Assembly: GCF_023148685.1 (NCBI RefSeq)
Contig: NZ_JAHXNL010000002.1
Location: forward strand, 466,385-530,384
Direction of reading: 5' to 3'
From: Georgenia sp. EYE_87
GTDB taxonomy: Bacteria; Actinomycetota; Actinomycetes; Actinomycetales; Actinomycetaceae
Length of the DNA stretch: 64,000 bases
Shown: in pieces, positions 52,701-60,944 of the stretch
How positions within the stretch are numbered: position 1 is the first letter of the stretch
Layout of the letters: each line of letters begins with the position of its first letter
Position numbers and translations under genes: made by a program
The notes under the pieces: model-generated
Told to the model about the DNA's origin: nothing
The model's input: the letters and a program-made list of their open reading frames with translations, nothing else
Databases searched by the model: none

Positions 52701-53095
52701 CCGACGAGGAGCTCCTGCGTCTCCAGCGCACGTTCGCCGCCTCGGAGTGGGCACGCCGCGAGCCGGTCGCCGTCGAGGTGGACCTGGAGACGCCGGTCGC
52801 CGGCACGATCGTGCGGTGCCGGATCGACGCGGTCTTCGACGGCCCGGACGGCGTCGAGGTCGTGGACTGGAAGACCGGGCGCCCGCCCCGCGGGGCCGAG
52901 GAGCTCGCGGAGCGCGAGATGCAGCTTGCCCTGTACCGGCTGGCGTGGTCACGGGCGAGGAGCACGCCGTTGGAGCAGGTGGGCGCCGCGTTCTACTACG
53001 TGGGCCACGACCAGACGGTGCGCGCGGGAGCGCTGACGGAGGAGGAGATCGTCGCCCGCATCACCGGTGCCATCGAGGCCGGCCGACGCGGCTGA
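49739..53095 (+). CDS. adnB: AdnB-type helicase-nuclease subunit (lead UvrD/PcrA motor)
   Basis: Second subunit of the resection machine. The 1118-aa protein has a canonical SF1A motor: the Q-motif PTEEQAAVIEAP, Walker A GAGSGKTET (about residues 57-65), LGLTFTRKAA, Walker B LLDEFQDTS, GDPNQAIYGWRGA, LSTSWRN, and VLTVHAAKGLEWDVV. The C-terminal RecB-family nuclease has VEVVDWKTG (D1043, K1045) and a downstream QLALYRLAW helix. The GTG start lies within the adnA stop. In mycobacteria these are Rv3202c-Rv3201c and work in a single-strand annealing pathway. The next gene is convergent 18 bp away. Confidence 0.87.
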   Translation: MTIKDQTVPTTATTAAAVTRPRWSAAEIADRLELPRPTEEQAAVIEAPLAPLLVVAGAGSGKTETMSSRVVYLVANGLVRGEEVLGLTFTRKAAAELAHRIRARLRALRAAGLTPPDADDRAEGPGLDVDRPQVATYNSFAGNIARDHALRVGADPDARLVTEAGAWQLADDLVQGWEQDLATDRSPGSVTQAVLGLAGALRENLLEPAEARELLTDLRTDLLDKVPGRRRKPFAEVLRIAASLDERAALLDLVEAYERRKRERGLIGFADQVALAAQIADAVPEVGAQLREQHRVVLLDEFQDTSVAQLELLANLFGGGHPVTAVGDPNQAIYGWRGASAASLAEFPTRFPHLEPDGAVRGAATLALSTSWRNDRQILAAANTVSQPLRAPGAGLGPSVPVPELRAKPGAEAGEVLGLYALTQGEEEARVAEFLDERWEPAGPRTAAVLCRKRSQFPGIVRALQARGLPYRVVGMGGLLATPEIVDVRAALQVASDAARGDALMRLLTNLRLGVADLHALQDWARHLARSAAVSLTEDEERRLDPREESSLVEAVEHPPRAGWTGPRGHTMSDEGAARVRRLGDVLRQIRALTHLSLPELVVATEQLLEVDIEVAARAGASATGAARAALDAFAEVAASFAADAERPTPGAFLAWLDAAEERERGLDAVETTETEPDSAVVQVLTVHAAKGLEWDVVAVPGMVEKQFPGYDGNVRPDGSVTAAAWLTSVGELPFPLRKDADALPRLDVAGAATHDDVEEARLAFREAAGAHRVAEERRLAYVALTRARHTLLLSGSWFRSGKTALPPSRFLAEPRRAGQVADLADDAWAGQPPADAQNPGTEAAPVRWPLDPLGPRRAAREDAAAAVHEARASATPPDLGARTGDERLDRWLADAELLLRERAEATAREREITLAGHLSASAVVSLVTDPRRFARDRRRPVPGEPTLVSRRGTRFHQWVEHFYGQAALLDVEDVGGSGEDSGDMVLSDEELLRLQRTFAASEWARREPVAVEVDLETPVAGTIVRCRIDAVFDGPDGVEVVDWKTGRPPRGAEELAEREMQLALYRLAWSRARSTPLEQVGAAFYYVGHDQTVRAGALTEEEIVARITGAIEAGRRG

Positions 53096-53113
53096 CGGCG
53101 CCGGTCGCGGTCC

Positions 53114-54397
53114 TCAGCGGTCGTGGGGCTGGTCGTCCTCGCGCAGGAAGTCGGGCAGCTCGGTGCCCAGGTGGAACTCCTCGGTGACCGCCGCCCGGTC
53201 ACGTCGCCCGGCGCTCGCCGCGTCCACAGGGGCAGGCCCCGGCCCGCCGGAGCGCGGCGGCGCCGCACCGCCGTCGTTCTCGGGACGTTCGGTGCCGCCT
53301 CCGGCGTCGGTCGGCCCCCGGCCGTGGGTGGCCCCCTGCTCCTCGGCGGCCTCGTCCTCGGCGGCCTCGGTCTCGGCGGCCGCGGTCTCGGCAGACTCCT
53401 GAGGGCCGGCGCCGACCTCGTCCGGCGCCCAGTCCGCGTCGTGGTCGCGCACCACGACGGGTTCGTGCGCGCCGATGCCGGGCGCGTCGGCGACGTCCTC
53501 GGCGAGCGCGCGAAGCATGGCTGTCGCGTCCTCCACCACCGGCTGCTCCTCGTGGCGCACCCCGTGGAGCAGCCACCGGGCCAGCGCCAGCTCGGAGACG
53601 AGGAGCGCGCGATCCATGAGCGTCGCGTCGGCTCCCTCGGTGCGGGCTAGCGAGTACGCCTCCTCGATCGCGTCGAGGGAGTCCTCAGGGGCCGCGGCGA
53701 GCAGCCAGGCGAGATCCTCGGCCGGGTCACCGACGTGCACCTCGGACAGGCTGAGCAGTGCCGAGACCCGCCCGTCCGTCACCAGGACGTGCTCCGGGGC
53801 GAGGTCCCCGTGCACCGGGGTGGGCCGGAACCGCCACAGCGCCACGTCCTCCAGGGCGTGCTCCCAGCGGTTGAGCAGCGACGAGGGGACGCGACCGGTC
53901 CGCGCGGCCTCGTCAACCTCGGCCAGGCAGCGCCGGCGGTAGGCGTCGGCGTCGTAGACGGGGAGGCCGGCGTCGGCGACGACGGCGGGGTCGAGCTCGT
54001 GGAACGCGGCGATCGCCCGGCCGAGCTCGGCGGACAGCCCCGGGCCCGGTGTCAGGCGGTCCAGGACCAGCGGGCGGCCCACGAGCGCGCGGAAGACCAT
54101 GGCACGCCCGCCCTCCGGCAGCGCCGCGAAGCCGACGGGCCGGGGCACGTCGAACGGCAAGCGACCCTCCTCGACCTCCTTGACGAGGTTCGCCAGCAGC
54201 GCCACCTCGCCCTCGAGGGCGGCGCCGGCGGCGGGGTGCAGCGGCGCCCGGATGACCCAGTGCCGCCCGCCCGCGTCGAGCAGGCCGGTCGTCTGGTAGT
54301 CGCTGTTGGCCGTCTGCGGTGGACGCGTCGCCACCACGTCCAGGCCGGGCACGGCCGTGGTGGCGAGGGCGGCGAGGGCGAGCGCTGAACGGACCAC
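53114..54397 (-). CDS. Aminoglycoside/macrolide phosphotransferase-fold protein with altered active site
   Basis: The 427-aa protein has an APH/Mph kinase fold up to about residue 300, then a 120-residue acidic, disordered tail (runs of Ala/Glu). The catalytic loop is HGDLAPEHVLV: D198 is kept and the metal-binding Asn is His203, as in Mph-type enzymes. The second metal site, normally IDW, reads LSL (Ser216 in place of Asp). The following GDPAEDLAWL motif is intact. A reduced or changed activity is likely. The GTG at 54397 has a leaderless -10 6 nt upstream. It is convergent with adnB. Confidence 0.75.
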   Translation of the reverse strand: MVRSALALAALATTAVPGLDVVATRPPQTANSDYQTTGLLDAGGRHWVIRAPLHPAAGAALEGEVALLANLVKEVEEGRLPFDVPRPVGFAALPEGGRAMVFRALVGRPLVLDRLTPGPGLSAELGRAIAAFHELDPAVVADAGLPVYDADAYRRRCLAEVDEAARTGRVPSSLLNRWEHALEDVALWRFRPTPVHGDLAPEHVLVTDGRVSALLSLSEVHVGDPAEDLAWLLAAAPEDSLDAIEEAYSLARTEGADATLMDRALLVSELALARWLLHGVRHEEQPVVEDATAMLRALAEDVADAPGIGAHEPVVVRDHDADWAPDEVGAGPQESAETAAAETEAAEDEAAEEQGATHGRGPTDAGGGTERPENDGGAAPPRSGGPGPAPVDAASAGRRDRAAVTEEFHLGTELPDFLREDDQPHDR

Positions 54398-54403
54398 ACG
54401 GCA

Positions 54404-54409
54404 AACCTA
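54404..54409 (-). promoter_or_regulatory. -10 element TAGGTT for leaderless phosphotransferase-like gene
   Basis: On the minus strand TAGGTT ends 6 nt before the GTG at 54397. Confidence 0.5.
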
Positions 54410-54504
54410 TGCGGGCGGGGCGGGCGGTGCGAGGTGCACGCGCCGGTGACCCGCGATGTGCGTCAGCGCGCGGAAATGCGGGAATCGTGGCCCGAAATGC
54501 GGCA

Positions 54505-54532
54505 GCCCACCCGGCGGCGAAACCGGGTGGGC
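54505..54532 (-). terminator. 10-bp GC hairpin after the DUF998 gene
   Basis: GCCCACCCGG pairs exactly with CCGGGTGGGC around an 8-nt loop. It lies between the DUF998 stop and the start of the phosphotransferase-like gene on the same strand. Confidence 0.6.
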
Positions 54533-54642
54533 CTAGCGGACAACCTGTGGAAGAGGTTGGCCGCCGGGGAAAAGCCTACGCGGCGCACGCCCGCGTTGTC
54601 GTGCCAGACCCCTCGACGGCAGCGGGGCGTGCGTCACACACG

Positions 54643-55338
54643 TCAGCCTGCCGGGCGCGGCCCGGAACCTCGGCGGACGCTTCCGCCGCCCGGGCGACGG
54701 ATCGCACCCTGGGGGCGCGGGCGCTGCTCCCTCAGGAGCCGCGCCGCCACGAGGGACACCCACGACATCAGCACCACGGTGACGAGCGCCAGGCGCACCG
54801 CGGTGCCGCCGAACGGCCACCACGCGAGACCGGCGCCGACCACCGCCGCGAGCACGCTGTACCTCGCCCAGCCGCGGTCGCCGGACCGGGCGAACCGGCG
54901 GGCCAGCGCCAGGCACGCGAGCAGCCCGGCGTTGATGGCGAGGACGGTGCCGACGTCGTGCAGCAGACCGTCCCGGGCGGCCGCCGACGGGTCGACGGGA
55001 GCGCCGCCGGACGCTCCGCCGGGGAACCCGCCGTAGGACCTGACGCGGAACGCCCCCGCCAGCACCAGCCCGAGGCCCGCGACGCCGAGCAGCGGCGCGG
55101 CCAGGGCGCCGCGCCCTCCCGGGTGCGGCAGCCGCGAGACGCCGACGGCGAAGCCGGTCACGAGGAGCCCGCTCACGACGAAGTTCGCCATCTGCACCCA
55201 GCCGAGGTCGCCGTGGCTGAGCAGGCTGATGCCGTGCCGACGTGGGTCGAAGCCCTCACGAGTGATGGCCTGGACCGCCGTCGCCGCCACGAAGAGGGGA
55301 CCCGCGACGACGCCGCAGCCCAGCAGCGTCCGTGTCAC
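54643..55338 (-). CDS. DUF998 membrane protein
   Basis: A 231-aa protein with about six membrane spans (first near residues 7-24, later ones around ANFVVSGLLVTGFAVG, APLLGVAGLGLVLAG, TVLAINAGLLACLALA and YSVLAAVVGAGLAWW). The conserved DUF998 features ISLLSHGDLGWVQ and RDGLLHDVGT, each with a His, are present. Function is unknown; some members look like intramembrane enzymes. The GTG at 55338 is preferred over the upstream ATG at 55407 because GGGAGGAG lies just before it. It is divergent from the cyclase gene. Confidence 0.8.
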   Translation of the reverse strand: MTRTLLGCGVVAGPLFVAATAVQAITREGFDPRRHGISLLSHGDLGWVQMANFVVSGLLVTGFAVGVSRLPHPGGRGALAAPLLGVAGLGLVLAGAFRVRSYGGFPGGASGGAPVDPSAAARDGLLHDVGTVLAINAGLLACLALARRFARSGDRGWARYSVLAAVVGAGLAWWPFGGTAVRLALVTVVLMSWVSLVAARLLREQRPRPQGAIRRPGGGSVRRGSGPRPAG

Positions 55339-55480
55339 CGCCGCTCCTCCCGCCGGGTGCCTGGCGGTGCTCGCGCCGCGCGTGCCGGTCACCGCCGTGG
55401 GGATCATGGTGACAGACGAGCGTCGCGGAGCCCGTCCGGAAGACCGCCTCGTTCCGCGTCTTGGCGGGCACGCCGGCCGT

Positions 55481-55486
55481 TACCGT
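55481..55486 (+). promoter_or_regulatory. -10 element TACCGT for leaderless cyclase gene
   Basis: TACCGT ends 6 nt before the GTG at 55493 and sets the start within a longer open frame. Confidence 0.55.
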
Positions 55487-55492
55487 TCCACC

Positions 55493-58400
55493 GTGGGTGG
55501 CATGGTCCGGCGGGTCGTGAGCGTGGTCTTCGCGGACCTCGTGGGCTTCACCGCGCTGTCCGAGCGGCTCGACCCCGAGGACGTCGCCCGCATCCAGGAG
55601 GAGTTCTTCGCAAGTGCCGCCGCGACGCTCGCCGAGCACGGCGGGACCGTCGAGAAGTACATCGGCGACGCCGTCATGGCGACCTTCGGGGTGGAGGTCG
55701 CCTCCGACGACGACGCCGTCCGTGCGGTCCGTGCCGCGACCGGACTGCAGCACGCCGCCCGGCGGACCGAGGCCCCGCTGGGGCTGGCGCCGGGCACCCT
55801 GAACCTGCGCGTGGGCGTCAACACCGGCGAGGTCGTGGTCTCGCGCGTCGGCGACGGGTGGCGGGTCACCGGCGACGTCGTCAACACCGCAGCCCGGCTC
55901 CAGGCGGCGGCCGCTCCCGGCGAGGTGCTGCTCGGGCCCGAGACCGCGTTCGGCGTCGGGCACGCCTTCGCGCTGCAGCCGGCGGGCGAGGTGACGCTGC
56001 GCGGCAAGGCCGAGCCGGTGCCGGTCTGGCGGCCGGGCGGCACGCGCGCCGTGGCCCGCCGAGGGCTGGCGGCGCTCGGGCTGCACGCCCCGATGCTCGG
56101 GCGCGAGCGTCTCCTGGACGACCTCGTGGCCGATCTGACGTCGTCGGCCCGCGGGGCCGCGGGCGAGGGCACTCACGACGGCGGTGCCCGCGACGGTGGT
56201 GCCCGCGACGGCGGTGCCCGCGACGGCGGTGCCCGCGACGGCGGTGGACGGCGCGCGGCGCTCCTGGTCGCGCCGCCCGGGGTGGGCAAGTCCCGCGTGG
56301 CCGAGGAGCTCTGCCTGCGCGCCGCCTCGGCGGGACACCCCGTGCTCGTCGCGCGGCCGGACGGGCGGGCGAGCGGCTACGGGGCCGTCGCCCAGCTCAT
56401 GAGGGAGGCGCTCGCCGTCGCCGGGCTCGGGGCGGTGCCCGACGACGACGCGCTGGTGTCCTGGCTCGCGGGCGAGGGTTTCGACGCCGGGCACGCGCGG
56501 ACGGTCGCCGGCCACGTCCGCGACCTGATGAGCGGAGCTCTCACGGCCGAGCCGGCGGACCTGTTCGCCTCGTGGGCGGCGGCGCTGGACGCCCTCCCGG
56601 GCCCGGCCCCGCTGTGGGTGGTCGAGGACGTCCACCTCGCCGGGGCCGACCTGCGGGCCTTCCTCGCCCACGTCCTGGCGAGCCCCGGCCGTGGCCTGAT
56701 GCTGCTGACCGCGCGGCCCGACGCCTCGCTGACCGACTCCGGCCCGCTGTCCGGGGTGCCGCTGATCCACCTGCCGCCGCTCGCGGCCTCCGACACCGAG
56801 ACGATGGTGAGCGCGCTCGTGGGGGCGGACGCCGTGCCGGACGAGTACGTCGCCGGCATCGTGCGCGTCTCGGGCGGGAACCCGCTCTTCGTCGAGGAGC
56901 TGCTCCGCTCGTGGATCCTCGGCGGGGTGCTGACGTCCCGGAGCGGGGGCTGGGCCTTCGGCGGCACGCTGGCGCCGTCGCTGCCCACGACCGTCCACGC
57001 CATCTACCAGGCGCAGCTGGACCGGCTGGCGCCGACGTCGCGCGAGGTGGTGGAGCGAGGCTCCGTGCCCGGCACCACGTTCCCCTCGGCGGCGCTGCCC
57101 GCCCTCGGCGTCGAGGAGCCGTCCCTCGCCCTGGACTCCCTCACCCGGGCCGGTCTGCTCAGCGGCCCCCACGCCGGTACGGTCCACCACCCGTCCTACA
57201 CGTACCGGCACGCGCTCCTGCGAGACACGGCGTACGCCTCCCTCGCCCGTGGCCGGCGCGCCGAGCTCCACGCCCGCTTCGCCGGCTGGATCCGCGGGCG
57301 GGGCCCGGCGGAGCTCGTCGGCCTGCACCTCGCGCTCGCGCTCGAGGCGCTGCCCGGCACCGCCGCGGTGCTGGACGGCAGGGCACCCCGCGAGATCGCG
57401 GACGAGGCCGCCGACTGGCTGGAGCGTGGTGCGGGCGAGCACCTCGTCCCGTCGCCGCAGCGCGCGGCCGAGCTGCTGGGGCGCGCGCTCGACGTCGCGC
57501 CCGGGGCGCCCGAGCCGGTGCGGCTGCGCCGCGCGCTCGCGCGGGCGGAGGCGCTGCGCCGGGCCGGCCGTCTGGAGGAGGCGTTGGCGGCGTTCCGCGA
57601 CGGCGGCTCCCTCGCCCGCGTGGTGGCCGACCCCGCCGGTCTTCGTGACGCGGGGCTGGGCTACGAGAACGCGCTCTTCGCCAGCCGGCTGCCGCGAGAG
57701 GAGTGGGGCGCGGACGGCCTCGCGCTGCTCGACGACGCCCTGGTGGTCCACCCTGCTCCGGGCGCCCGTGCCCCGAGCGGGAACGGCGGGGCGGACCAGG
57801 GGCCGCCCGGTGACGGCCCCGCCGGCGCGGTTGACCAGGTGCACGGACGCGTCCGGCTGCTCGCCGCCCGCGGTCGCGCCCTGGTCTACGCCGGCCGGCG
57901 CGCCGAGGGCATCGAGTCGGGCACGGCAGCCGTCCGGCTCGCGGAGTCGACCGCGGACGCGGCCGCCGTCGCCGAGGCCTCGCTCGCTCTGCGCGCCGGG
58001 CTCGCGGGCCCCGAGCACCTGACGGAACGCCTGGACGGGCTCACCCGCGCCGTCGCGGCGGCGGAGCTCACCGGCGACGACGAGCTCCAGCTGGAGGCGG
58101 CCCGCCTGCAGCTGGTCGATGCGCTCGAGGCGGGCGACCTCCCCGTCGCCGACGCCGCTCAGGAGCGGGCCGCCGCGCTGGCCGGGCGGATGGGCCGGCC
58201 GCTCTACCTGTGGTACCCGCCGATGTGGGAGGCGATGCGCGCGCTCCTCGCCGGGAGCTACGCCGTCGCCCCCGGGCTCGTGGCGACCTTCGCCGAGCAG
58301 GCGCGCCGCTCGCACTACGCGGACGCCGCCATGGTCCGGACGATCCAGCTGCTCGAGCTGCACCTCATGACGGGCGGCGCCCCCGAGGTGACGGCGGAGG

Positions 58401-58939
58401 TCGCCGGGTACGCCGAGGCGCTCCCGGACCGGTGGGGCTTCGCCGAGGCGGTCCTGCGCACCCGGGCGGGCGACGCGGGGGAGGCCCGGCGGGCGCTCGA
58501 CCACTACGCGGCGGCGGGGTTCGACAACGTCGTGCAGGACCTCGGCCGCAGCACGTCCCTGGCCTACCTCGCGGAGGCGGCCGCCGCCGTCGGCACCGCC
58601 CCGGAGTGTGCGCGCCTCGCCGAGCTGCTCACGCCGTGGAGCGGGCACATGGTCGTGCTCGGGTCCGGCGCGCTGTGCCTCGGCCCGGCCGACCACTTCC
58701 TGGGGCTGGCGCTGCGCGGGGCCGGCGATCTCGACCGCGCCGAGCGGCACCTCGCCAGCGCCGTCGAGGACAACGACGCCCTCGGGGCTGCAGGCCGGGC
58801 CGCCTGGTCGCGCGCGGAGCTCGGCCGGACGATGCGCCTGGCCGGCCGGCCGGGTTCGGGGGCGCTGCTCGACCGGGCCCGGGCCGACGCGGCCGCGCTC
58901 GGCATGGCCCCGCTGGCACGAGAGCTGGAGCACGCGTGA
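55493..58939 (+). CDS. Class III adenylate cyclase / AAA ATPase / TPR regulator
   Basis: A 1148-aa multidomain signalling protein. Residues 8-170 are a class III nucleotide cyclase domain with both metal Asp residues (D15 in FADLVGFT and D59 in YIGDAVM), the base-selecting K55, and transition-state residues N131 and R135 in DVVNTAAR, so catalysis is likely. A Gly/Asp linker with 15-bp DNA repeats leads to an AAA-type ATPase with Walker A APPGVGKSR at about 260-268 and Walker B LWVVEDVH. The C-terminal 550 residues are Ala-rich TPR-like helices. There is no C-terminal DNA-binding domain. It is coupled to the MDMPI gene by a 4-bp overlap. Confidence 0.87.
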   Translation: MGGMVRRVVSVVFADLVGFTALSERLDPEDVARIQEEFFASAAATLAEHGGTVEKYIGDAVMATFGVEVASDDDAVRAVRAATGLQHAARRTEAPLGLAPGTLNLRVGVNTGEVVVSRVGDGWRVTGDVVNTAARLQAAAAPGEVLLGPETAFGVGHAFALQPAGEVTLRGKAEPVPVWRPGGTRAVARRGLAALGLHAPMLGRERLLDDLVADLTSSARGAAGEGTHDGGARDGGARDGGARDGGARDGGGRRAALLVAPPGVGKSRVAEELCLRAASAGHPVLVARPDGRASGYGAVAQLMREALAVAGLGAVPDDDALVSWLAGEGFDAGHARTVAGHVRDLMSGALTAEPADLFASWAAALDALPGPAPLWVVEDVHLAGADLRAFLAHVLASPGRGLMLLTARPDASLTDSGPLSGVPLIHLPPLAASDTETMVSALVGADAVPDEYVAGIVRVSGGNPLFVEELLRSWILGGVLTSRSGGWAFGGTLAPSLPTTVHAIYQAQLDRLAPTSREVVERGSVPGTTFPSAALPALGVEEPSLALDSLTRAGLLSGPHAGTVHHPSYTYRHALLRDTAYASLARGRRAELHARFAGWIRGRGPAELVGLHLALALEALPGTAAVLDGRAPREIADEAADWLERGAGEHLVPSPQRAAELLGRALDVAPGAPEPVRLRRALARAEALRRAGRLEEALAAFRDGGSLARVVADPAGLRDAGLGYENALFASRLPREEWGADGLALLDDALVVHPAPGARAPSGNGGADQGPPGDGPAGAVDQVHGRVRLLAARGRALVYAGRRAEGIESGTAAVRLAESTADAAAVAEASLALRAGLAGPEHLTERLDGLTRAVAAAELTGDDELQLEAARLQLVDALEAGDLPVADAAQERAAALAGRMGRPLYLWYPPMWEAMRALLAGSYAVAPGLVATFAEQARRSHYADAAMVRTIQLLELHLMTGGAPEVTAEVAGYAEALPDRWGFAEAVLRTRAGDAGEARRALDHYAAAGFDNVVQDLGRSTSLAYLAEAAAAVGTAPECARLAELLTPWSGHMVVLGSGALCLGPADHFLGLALRGAGDLDRAERHLASAVEDNDALGAAGRAAWSRAELGRTMRLAGRPGSGALLDRARADAAALGMAPLARELEHA
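56177..56247 (+). repeat. 15-bp in-frame tandem repeat in the cyclase-ATPase linker
   Basis: About five copies of a GAC-GGC-GGT-GCC-CGC unit encode DGGAR repeats between the cyclase and ATPase domains. Any copy-number change would keep the frame and alter only linker length. Confidence 0.88.
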
Positions 58940-59739
58940 ACGACGACGCCACATCGCTGATCGGGCGGGACTGGGCCTCCTTCCTGGACCTGCTCGACGG
59001 CGCCGGGTGGGAGACGCCGACCCGGCTGGAGGGCTGGTCGGTCGAAGACCTGGCCCGGCACGTGCACTGGGGCATGACCCTGGAGGCCGACGCGCTGGAG
59101 CTGCTCGCTGCGCGGTCCGTGGGAGGTGCGGCCGCCGCAGCGGGGGCGGTGGGCCAAGCGGGAGAAGCTGCCGGGCCGGCCGGGGAGGCTTCGCGAGTGG
59201 CGCGGGGCGAGCCGCTCGAGGCACCCCGGGAGCAGATCGTCCCGGCGCTCCGGAGCGCCCGCGCGAGGCTGCTGCGGGCGCTCGCCGCGGCGCCGTCGGA
59301 CCCCGCCGCTCCCGTCCCGATGCCGTACGGGGACATGCCGCTCGCCTTCGCCCTGCAGATCTTCGTCATGGAGGCCGCCGTGCACCGCAGCGACCTCGCC
59401 CACGCCGTCGGCGTCGATGACCGGCTCGGTCCCGGCACGCATGCCGCGGCAGCCTCGGTGCTGCAGGCGTTCTGGCCCGTCCTGGCGGCCGACGCCACCG
59501 CCGTACCGCCGGCCGGCACCGGCTTCCTGCTGCGTGGCGCCAGCGTCTCGATCGAGGCCGAGTACGACGGTGCCGCCTGGGCCGCGCCCACCGGCCCGCA
59601 CGCGGTGGTCATCAGCGGCGACGACGACGCCGTCCTCCTCGCCGGCTACGGGCGGCTCCCGGTGGAGGCGGCGAGGGTGCGGATCGCCGGGGACGTCGCG
59701 CTCGCGCGGCGGCTGAAGGAGTACGTCCCGGGGCCCTGA
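58936..59739 (+). CDS. Maleylpyruvate isomerase / DinB-like family protein (MDMPI)
   Basis: A 267-aa protein with an N-terminal four-helix DinB-like domain. The metal-binding His region is LEGWSVEDLARHVHWG and a later VMEAAVHRSDLAHAVG helix adds a His, both typical of the actinobacterial TIGR03083/mycothiol-dependent isomerase group. A C-terminal domain (about 170-267) resembles the MDMPI_C beta region (GASVSIEAEY, AGDVALARRLKEY). An Ala/Gly loop at 65-90 is probably disordered. It is translationally coupled to the cyclase by a GTGA overlap, an unusual partnership. The substrate is unknown. Confidence 0.78.
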   Translation: MNDDATSLIGRDWASFLDLLDGAGWETPTRLEGWSVEDLARHVHWGMTLEADALELLAARSVGGAAAAAGAVGQAGEAAGPAGEASRVARGEPLEAPREQIVPALRSARARLLRALAAAPSDPAAPVPMPYGDMPLAFALQIFVMEAAVHRSDLAHAVGVDDRLGPGTHAAAASVLQAFWPVLAADATAVPPAGTGFLLRGASVSIEAEYDGAAWAAPTGPHAVVISGDDDAVLLAGYGRLPVEAARVRIAGDVALARRLKEYVPGP

Positions 59740-59890
59740 TCGGCCGCTCGGGGGCGGTGCCCGGTGCTCATGCAGGCACCGAGGAGGCGGCGTGGCTCTC
59801 GCCGAGGCCGGCACTTTGTGGCCAGCCCCTGACGGAGCGGAACGCGCGAAGACGGCGGCGGTGGCGCCGGCGACCTGCCAGCATGTCGGC

Positions 59891-60355
59891 ATGACGAAGG
59901 CGTCGTGGATCAGTGGGGGCCGCACGAAGGCGATGGCGGTCGGGGCGGCGGCGCTGGTGGTCACCGCCTCCGTGGCCGCGTGCGCGGCGGAGGACTCGGC
60001 GGGGCAGTCGTCGGCCGCCTGTGCGGCGCCGACGGTGGCGGTCGAGCCGGCTACCGCCGCACCGGGCGACGAGGTGACGGTTCGGGGCGAGGCGATGGTG
60101 GACGGGTGTGCCGACGTGATCAGCCTGGACGAGGACGGCAACGTCTCGAGCGAGGAGACCGTGACCCCGTTCGCCGGGCTGGAGGTCGTGTACCGGGTGG
60201 CGGGCACGGAGCGGGTGCTGACGACGGTGGACGCAGACGAGCGCGGTGCCTTCGAGATCACTGTCCGCATCCCGCACGACTCTCCGTTCGGCACCGCCGA
60301 GGTCGGCGTGGACGTGAGGTGGGCGGAGCGCGCCGAGGTCGAGATCGTCGGCTAG
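59891..60355 (+). CDS. Small secreted lipoprotein of unknown function
   Basis: A 154-aa protein with a signal peptide and a lipobox SVAAC (acylated Cys31). The rest looks like one immunoglobulin-like beta domain with a VAVEPATAAPGDEVTVRGEA opening and a FEITVRIP strand, and a Cys pair that could form a disulfide. No family is recognised. Start ATG 59891 has CAGCAT 6 nt upstream, one mismatch from the leaderless -10 pattern. Confidence 0.7.
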   Translation: MTKASWISGGRTKAMAVGAAALVVTASVAACAAEDSAGQSSAACAAPTVAVEPATAAPGDEVTVRGEAMVDGCADVISLDEDGNVSSEETVTPFAGLEVVYRVAGTERVLTTVDADERGAFEITVRIPHDSPFGTAEVGVDVRWAERAEVEIVG

Positions 60356-60421
60356 GACATTCCCGTCACCCCATCGTCCACAGATTCGGACGGCGGGCTA
60401 CCGCTGCATGCGTTCCTCCGC

Positions 60422-60427
60422 TAGTTT
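60422..60427 (+). promoter_or_regulatory. Possible -10 TAGTTT before the truncated CpaF gene
   Basis: TAGTTT lies 52 bp before the GTG at 60480, consistent with a short leader. The gene it would serve is truncated. Confidence 0.3.
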
Positions 60428-60479
60428 CCGGGCAGGACCGGTGGGGGCCGGTCCGCTCGACCGACCATGGGGGTGGCGG

Positions 60480-60944
60480 GTGGACGAAGGGGTGACGCTC
60501 CTCGAGAGCGAGGTGCGCGAGCTCGTCCGGCGGCGCGGCGTGGACCCGGCACGGGACGCCGACGGTGTGCGGGCGCTGGTGTCGGCGGCTCTGGCCGACT
60601 ACGACGACCGCTCGGTGGCCGGGCTCGTCCCTCCGATCGGTGATCCTGAGGCGGCCGCCAAGGAGGTCGTCGACGCCGTCGCCGGCCTGGGACCTCTGCA
60701 GCGTTACCTCGACGACCCGGAGGTCGAGGAGATCTGGATCAACGAGCCGGGCAAGGTCTTCGTGGCCCGCTCCGGCCGGTCCGAGCTGACGACGACGATC
60801 CTCGACGACGCGCAGGTACGGGACCTCGTCGAGCGCATGCTCCGGGTCTCGGGAAGGCGTCTGGACCTGTCCACCCCGTTCGTGGACGCCTCGCTCGCCA
60901 CGGGGGAGCGTATCCACGTCGTCATCCCGGACATCACCCGCTAG
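60480..60944 (+). pseudogene. CpaF/TadA family secretion ATPase, truncated after its N-terminal domain
   Basis: Codes for about 154 residues that match the start of CpaF/TadA-type ATPases of tight-adherence/Flp pilus and type II-like secretion: a leader helix, LGPLQRYLDDPEVEEIWINEP, an interdomain strand and ERIHVVIPDITR. Normal proteins run about 400 residues with Walker A and B motifs after this point. Here a TAG stop follows immediately and no continuing frame is visible downstream; instead there is non-coding, AT-richer sequence with IS-like repeats. No other tad genes are in the window. The start is either GTG 60480 or GTG 60492. Confidence 0.8.

Noticed and set aside
42579..54397. Whole helicase-ferritin-DUF3107-DUF3152-AdnAB block considered as a novel defence island
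   Set aside because: The same genes form a conserved housekeeping neighbourhood in mycobacteria (Rv3201c-Rv3211), so a general DNA and RNA maintenance role is more likely.
56177..56247. 15-bp repeats considered as a regulatory iteron set
   Set aside because: They are in frame within the cyclase-ATPase linker and have codon periodicity; no origin features are near.
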